Below, piece after piece: positions 7,336 through 9,893 of a stretch of 9,893 bases of DNA. The stretch's first letter is position 1. Every line of letters starts with the position of its first letter. The notes under the pieces are model-generated. The model had not been told where the DNA came from. It was given only the letters and a program-made list of their open reading frames with translations, and made no database searches. Origin of the DNA: an archaeon (GTDB lineage: Archaea > Asgardarchaeota > Hermodarchaeia > Hermodarchaeales > Hermodarchaeaceae); contig JABXGY010000115.1 in NCBI GenBank assembly GCA_016550395.1, positions 1 to 9,893 on the forward strand. The letters run 5' to 3'. Made by a program: the position numbers and the translations under genes.

Positions 7336-8261
7336 GTTCATTCTTCAATCGCCATTCGAAAATAATTCTGACATTAACCCTACTCCTCATACCCCTCATC
7401 CTTACCGGCACATGGAGTTCCCTTGTATACCAGGTTAGCCCTCAACCCTCAGGTCAATTAACCGTGATGACATATAACATCCATGAAGCCATCAATGTCC
7501 ACAACCACTTAGACCTCGATGGAATCCTAGTAACAATTCAACAATCTAATCCAGATATCATCGTACTACAAGAAGTCGATACTGGCGTTATCATGTCAGG
7601 AACTACCGACCAAGCAAGATGGCTAGCTCAAAAACTTAACATGTACCTTGCACCCATCACTTCCACTAACCACATCTGGCAAAGCGACGTGATACTTAGC
7701 AAATATCCCATTCAATCTTATGAATCAATAATACTACATAGTCCCAGCGAAGATGATACCCTCCTTCGGGCAGATATCGAAATCTCTGGACAACAAATCT
7801 CCATCTACGCAGTTCACTTCTCCGCCTTTAGCTCAACCGATCGTCGTATACAAGCCGATACCGGAATCCCATGGGTCACATCCACTGGAAATAGTCTCAA
7901 AATATGGGCAGGCGACTTCAACGTGGATGCATACACAACAGACGCCGTCGATCAGAGCATCTATGCCGACATAACCACACACTTCAACGACACATTTACA
8001 ACTGCCCTTGCCCAAACCGGCAATCTTACATGGCCATCAACTGGTCCGTATGAACGCATAGACTACATATTCGTCACACCAACAATCACTGTGCTCTCCT
8101 ACGTGGTACCAAGCTCATTAGCTTCAGACCATCTCCCAGTAGTAGCCCAACTTCAACTTCCCAGTCTTCCCTTAAACCGACAAATACAATACTCAAGGAT
8201 AATCAATATAATTCAGACACAAGATGATAACACCTTCCATAAGGTCCAGAAATTAAGCTAG
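7332..8261 (+). CDS. Membrane-anchored endonuclease/exonuclease/phosphatase (EEP) family protein, Cwh43 C-terminal-like
   Basis: 309 aa. Residues about 11-33 form a hydrophobic signal anchor, so the catalytic domain is probably outside the cytoplasm. The EEP active-site set is complete: MTYNIHE (N49), LQEVD (E81), VHFS (H162), AGDFNVD (D195, N197), RIDYIF (D234) and ASDHLP (D256, H257). EEP enzymes cut phosphodiesters or phosphomonoesters in nucleic acids, inositol phosphates or sphingomyelin. With an export signal and a membrane-protein partner, a lipid-headgroup substrate is more likely than DNA. The DLDGI...DIIVLQEVD...ARWLAQKL pattern resembles the C-terminal domain of Cwh43/PGAP2IP and its bacterial relatives, judged from memory. 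The start is fixed by GGAGGT at 7319-7324. The ATG overlaps the preceding stop as ATGA. A tail of about 35 residues after the domain has no recognised match. Confidence 0.85.
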   Translation: MSSFFNRHSKIILTLTLLLIPLILTGTWSSLVYQVSPQPSGQLTVMTYNIHEAINVHNHLDLDGILVTIQQSNPDIIVLQEVDTGVIMSGTTDQARWLAQKLNMYLAPITSTNHIWQSDVILSKYPIQSYESIILHSPSEDDTLLRADIEISGQQISIYAVHFSAFSSTDRRIQADTGIPWVTSTGNSLKIWAGDFNVDAYTTDAVDQSIYADITTHFNDTFTTALAQTGNLTWPSTGPYERIDYIFVTPTITVLSYVVPSSLASDHLPVVAQLQLPSLPLNRQIQYSRIINIIQTQDDNTFHKVQKLS

Positions 8262-8364
8262 CCCAACATTCTGATGAATTTAGAAGAACAAGATCAGTTA
8301 TTTTCTAATTTCAGTGATAAAAATTGGGTAATAAGTCCTTAAGATTACTAGCAAGTCATGAACG

Positions 8365-8372
8365 TATTTTAA
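8365..8372 (+). promoter_or_regulatory. TATA box for the flavoprotein operon
   Basis: TATTTTAA is centred about 27 bases before ATG 8396, exactly the archaeal TATA-to-start distance, so the mRNA is predicted to be leaderless. No SD site precedes the ATG, which agrees. The region from the EEP stop to here (8262-8364) holds only T-rich sequence (such as 8298-8312) that could terminate the upstream operon. Confidence 0.5.
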
Positions 8373-8395
8373 GGTAAAGTTATTATTTCAAAGAC

Positions 8396-9802
8396 ATGAA
8401 GAAGTATGATGTTATTGTAATTGGCTCAGGTTCAGGTGGAATTATTCTGGACTCGGCTTATCGAGCCGGTTTAAGGGTTGCCTATGTGGATCGGGGACCA
8501 CTGGGTGGTACTTGTCTCAATGTGGGCTGTATTCCATCCAAGATGCTAATCTATCCTGCAGACCGAATCGTAGAAATTCAGGAAGCCCACAAATTAGGGA
8601 TTGACGCTGAGATTAAAGAAATTAATTTTAAAGCGATTATGGCTCGAATGCGACAGCCCATCGATGAAAGTCTCAACCATATGCGTGCTGGGCTTCAGTA
8701 TGCCAGTGACCTTGATTTTTACGAAGCCGAGGGCTATTTTGTGAAAGATTACACCATGGAGGTTGCAGGTGAACAAATTCACGGTGATAAAATCTTCATC
8801 GTTGCCGGTGCCCGACCTTCTATTCCACCCATTAAAGGACTTGAGGAAATAGATTACCTAACCAATGAAACCTTACTTGAAATCACTGAATTACCAAAAA
8901 GCATCGTCATTATTGGAGGTGGTTATATTGCAGCTGAATATAGCCATTTCCTCGCAGCCATGGGTTCCCAGGTTACTATGTTACAGCGTGGACCAAGATT
9001 GGTTCCCAATAATGAGCCCGAAATTTCTGAAACCCTCCATAAGGCATTATCGAAACGCATGGACATATACCTAAATACTTTGGCAATTGAAGTGAAACAC
9101 ACAGCCACAGGCGATGTTGTCATTGGAGAAAACCGACAAACAGGGAAAACACAGGAATTCCTCGGTGAACGAATTCTCGTAGCTACTGGTCGACGATCAA
9201 ACGCTGATGTTCTTCGGGTGGATAAAACTGGCGTCAAAACAGATGAACAGGGTTTCATTATCGTGAATGATTACCTTGAAACTAGTAAGAAGAATATCTG
9301 GGCACTGGGGGATGTCACGGGACGCTACATGTTCAAACACGTGGCTAATCGTGAAGCTCAAATTGCGTGGAATAACGCAATTAACGATCAGAAACAACAG
9401 ATGGAATATCACGCGGTTCCCTATGCGGTGTTTTCTTATCCTCAAATTGCAGGTGTGGGACTAACTCAAGCTGAAGCCGAAAAATCTCATGACCTCCTCC
9501 TTGGAACCGCCCGTTACTCGGATGTTGCCAAGGGTGAAGCCATGGTTGAAGAAGAGGGATTTGCCAAAGCCATCGTTGAGAAAGAAACCTACAAGATTCT
9601 GGGATTTCACATCATCGGTCCCTATGCTCCTATGCTTATCCAAGAAGTCGTGGATATCATGGCAATTGGAGGAAATATGTGGACACTCGCTCAAGGCATG
9701 CACATCCATCCCGCCTTAACCGAGCTAATAGTAACCACCCTTGGAAACCTATACGATCCATCGCATGTCCATTATTCCCACGATCATGAGCATGAACACT
9801 AA
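8396..9802 (+). CDS. Dihydrolipoamide dehydrogenase-like FAD/NAD(P) disulfide oxidoreductase with His-rich tail
   Basis: 468 aa, the normal length for the group that includes Lpd, mercuric reductase and mycothione reductase (COG1249). In order: FAD-binding GSGSGG (10-15); redox disulfide CLNVGCIPSK (C40, C45); NAD(P)-binding GGGYIAAE (174-181); ATGR (263-266); the FAD-contact ALGDVTG (D306); and a dimerisation domain ending HIHPALTE. There H438 and E443 match the catalytic pair of HPTLSE. Such enzymes pass electrons between NAD(P)H, FAD and a disulfide or dithiol substrate. The second nucleotide strand ends TMLQR rather than with the Glu typical of NAD-specific Lpd, so cofactor choice is open. 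The last 12 residues hold six His (HVHYSHDHEHEH), a possible metal-binding tail. No lipoyl-complex genes are adjacent, so the true substrate is unknown. A possible sulfur-transfer gene follows 19 bases later. Confidence 0.87.
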   Translation: MKKYDVIVIGSGSGGIILDSAYRAGLRVAYVDRGPLGGTCLNVGCIPSKMLIYPADRIVEIQEAHKLGIDAEIKEINFKAIMARMRQPIDESLNHMRAGLQYASDLDFYEAEGYFVKDYTMEVAGEQIHGDKIFIVAGARPSIPPIKGLEEIDYLTNETLLEITELPKSIVIIGGGYIAAEYSHFLAAMGSQVTMLQRGPRLVPNNEPEISETLHKALSKRMDIYLNTLAIEVKHTATGDVVIGENRQTGKTQEFLGERILVATGRRSNADVLRVDKTGVKTDEQGFIIVNDYLETSKKNIWALGDVTGRYMFKHVANREAQIAWNNAINDQKQQMEYHAVPYAVFSYPQIAGVGLTQAEAEKSHDLLLGTARYSDVAKGEAMVEEEGFAKAIVEKETYKILGFHIIGPYAPMLIQEVVDIMAIGGNMWTLAQGMHIHPALTELIVTTLGNLYDPSHVHYSHDHEHEH

Positions 9803-9821
9803 GAATGTGAGGTTAAGAAAA

Positions 9822-9893
9822 ATGAGCTCCAAAATTGTAGTAATAATAACCTCAGCTGACAAAGAGGTTATTCATACAGCCGTGATATACGCT
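9822..9893 (+). CDS. Start of a possible DsrE-like protein (3' partial)
   Basis: Twenty-four codons run from ATG 9822 off the right edge without a stop. GAGGT at 9809-9813, eight bases upstream, is a good SD site. The peptide opens MSSKIVVIITSADKEVIHTA, a beta strand, turn and helix start that recalls DsrE/DsrF-family sulfurtransferase-like proteins, but too little is visible to be sure. The 19-base gap after the flavoprotein stop suggests one transcript. Confidence 0.5.
   Translation, partial: MSSKIVVIITSADKEVIHTAVIYA

Noticed and set aside
8274..8342. Small open frame of 22 codons (MNLEEQDQLF...) between the EEP and flavoprotein genes
   Set aside because: It has no SD site, no TATA box at the right distance and no hydrophobic or conserved pattern; it is probably chance.
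8923..9258. 111-aa minus-strand open frame opposite the flavoprotein
   Set aside because: It is antisense to conserved FAD/NAD-binding sequence, with no SD site or recognisable protein.
1..9893. CRISPR arrays, tRNA or rRNA genes, transposases
   Set aside because: No spaced direct repeats, tRNA-like cloverleaf or transposase motifs were seen on either strand by eye.

Overview
The window looks like chromosomal DNA from an archaeon, most likely an Asgard archaeon of the Thorarchaeia or a related lineage. The evidence is: TATA-box promoters placed for leaderless or short-leader mRNAs; Shine-Dalgarno (SD) sites of the archaeal GGAGGTGATC type; a PolB2-type family B DNA polymerase; and a surface protease that combines Ig-like repeats, a membrane anchor and a C-terminal zinc ribbon. 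The lineage is inferred from the style of these proteins, not from a marker gene. No rRNA, tRNA, CRISPR array or transposase was seen.

Layout. (i) 1-1961, plus strand: the 3' part of a large surface protein, with an Ig-like repeat, a clostripain-type (C11) cysteine peptidase domain, a beta-sandwich domain, a transmembrane helix and a zinc ribbon. (ii) 2085-4292, plus: a PolB2-like polymerase, clearly richer in GC than its neighbours, with its own TATA box and a hairpin between it and the protease gene. (iii) 4360-4682, plus: a decayed small membrane-protein gene with a good SD site but one frameshift and several stops. (iv) 4704-5927, minus: a class I PLP-dependent aminotransferase. (v) 5928-6069: a divergent promoter region with a TATA box touching a perfect 9-bp inverted repeat. 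(vi) 6070-8261, plus: a tightly coupled two-gene operon (ATGA overlap, strong SD) of a polytopic membrane protein and a membrane-anchored endonuclease/exonuclease/phosphatase (EEP) domain protein. (vii) 8396-9893, plus: a leaderless dihydrolipoamide-dehydrogenase-like flavoprotein with a His-rich tail, followed by the first 24 codons of a possible DsrE-like protein.

The genes do not form one pathway. The most interesting unit is the membrane protein plus EEP pair. It resembles the two halves of eukaryotic Cwh43 (PGAP2-interacting protein, which acts in GPI-anchor lipid remodelling) encoded as separate genes, and it has an operator-like palindrome in its promoter. The flavoprotein and the possible DsrE-like protein may form a second unit in thiol or sulfur chemistry. 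The polymerase keeps the two metal-binding aspartates of the polymerase site but appears to have lost its proofreading site.
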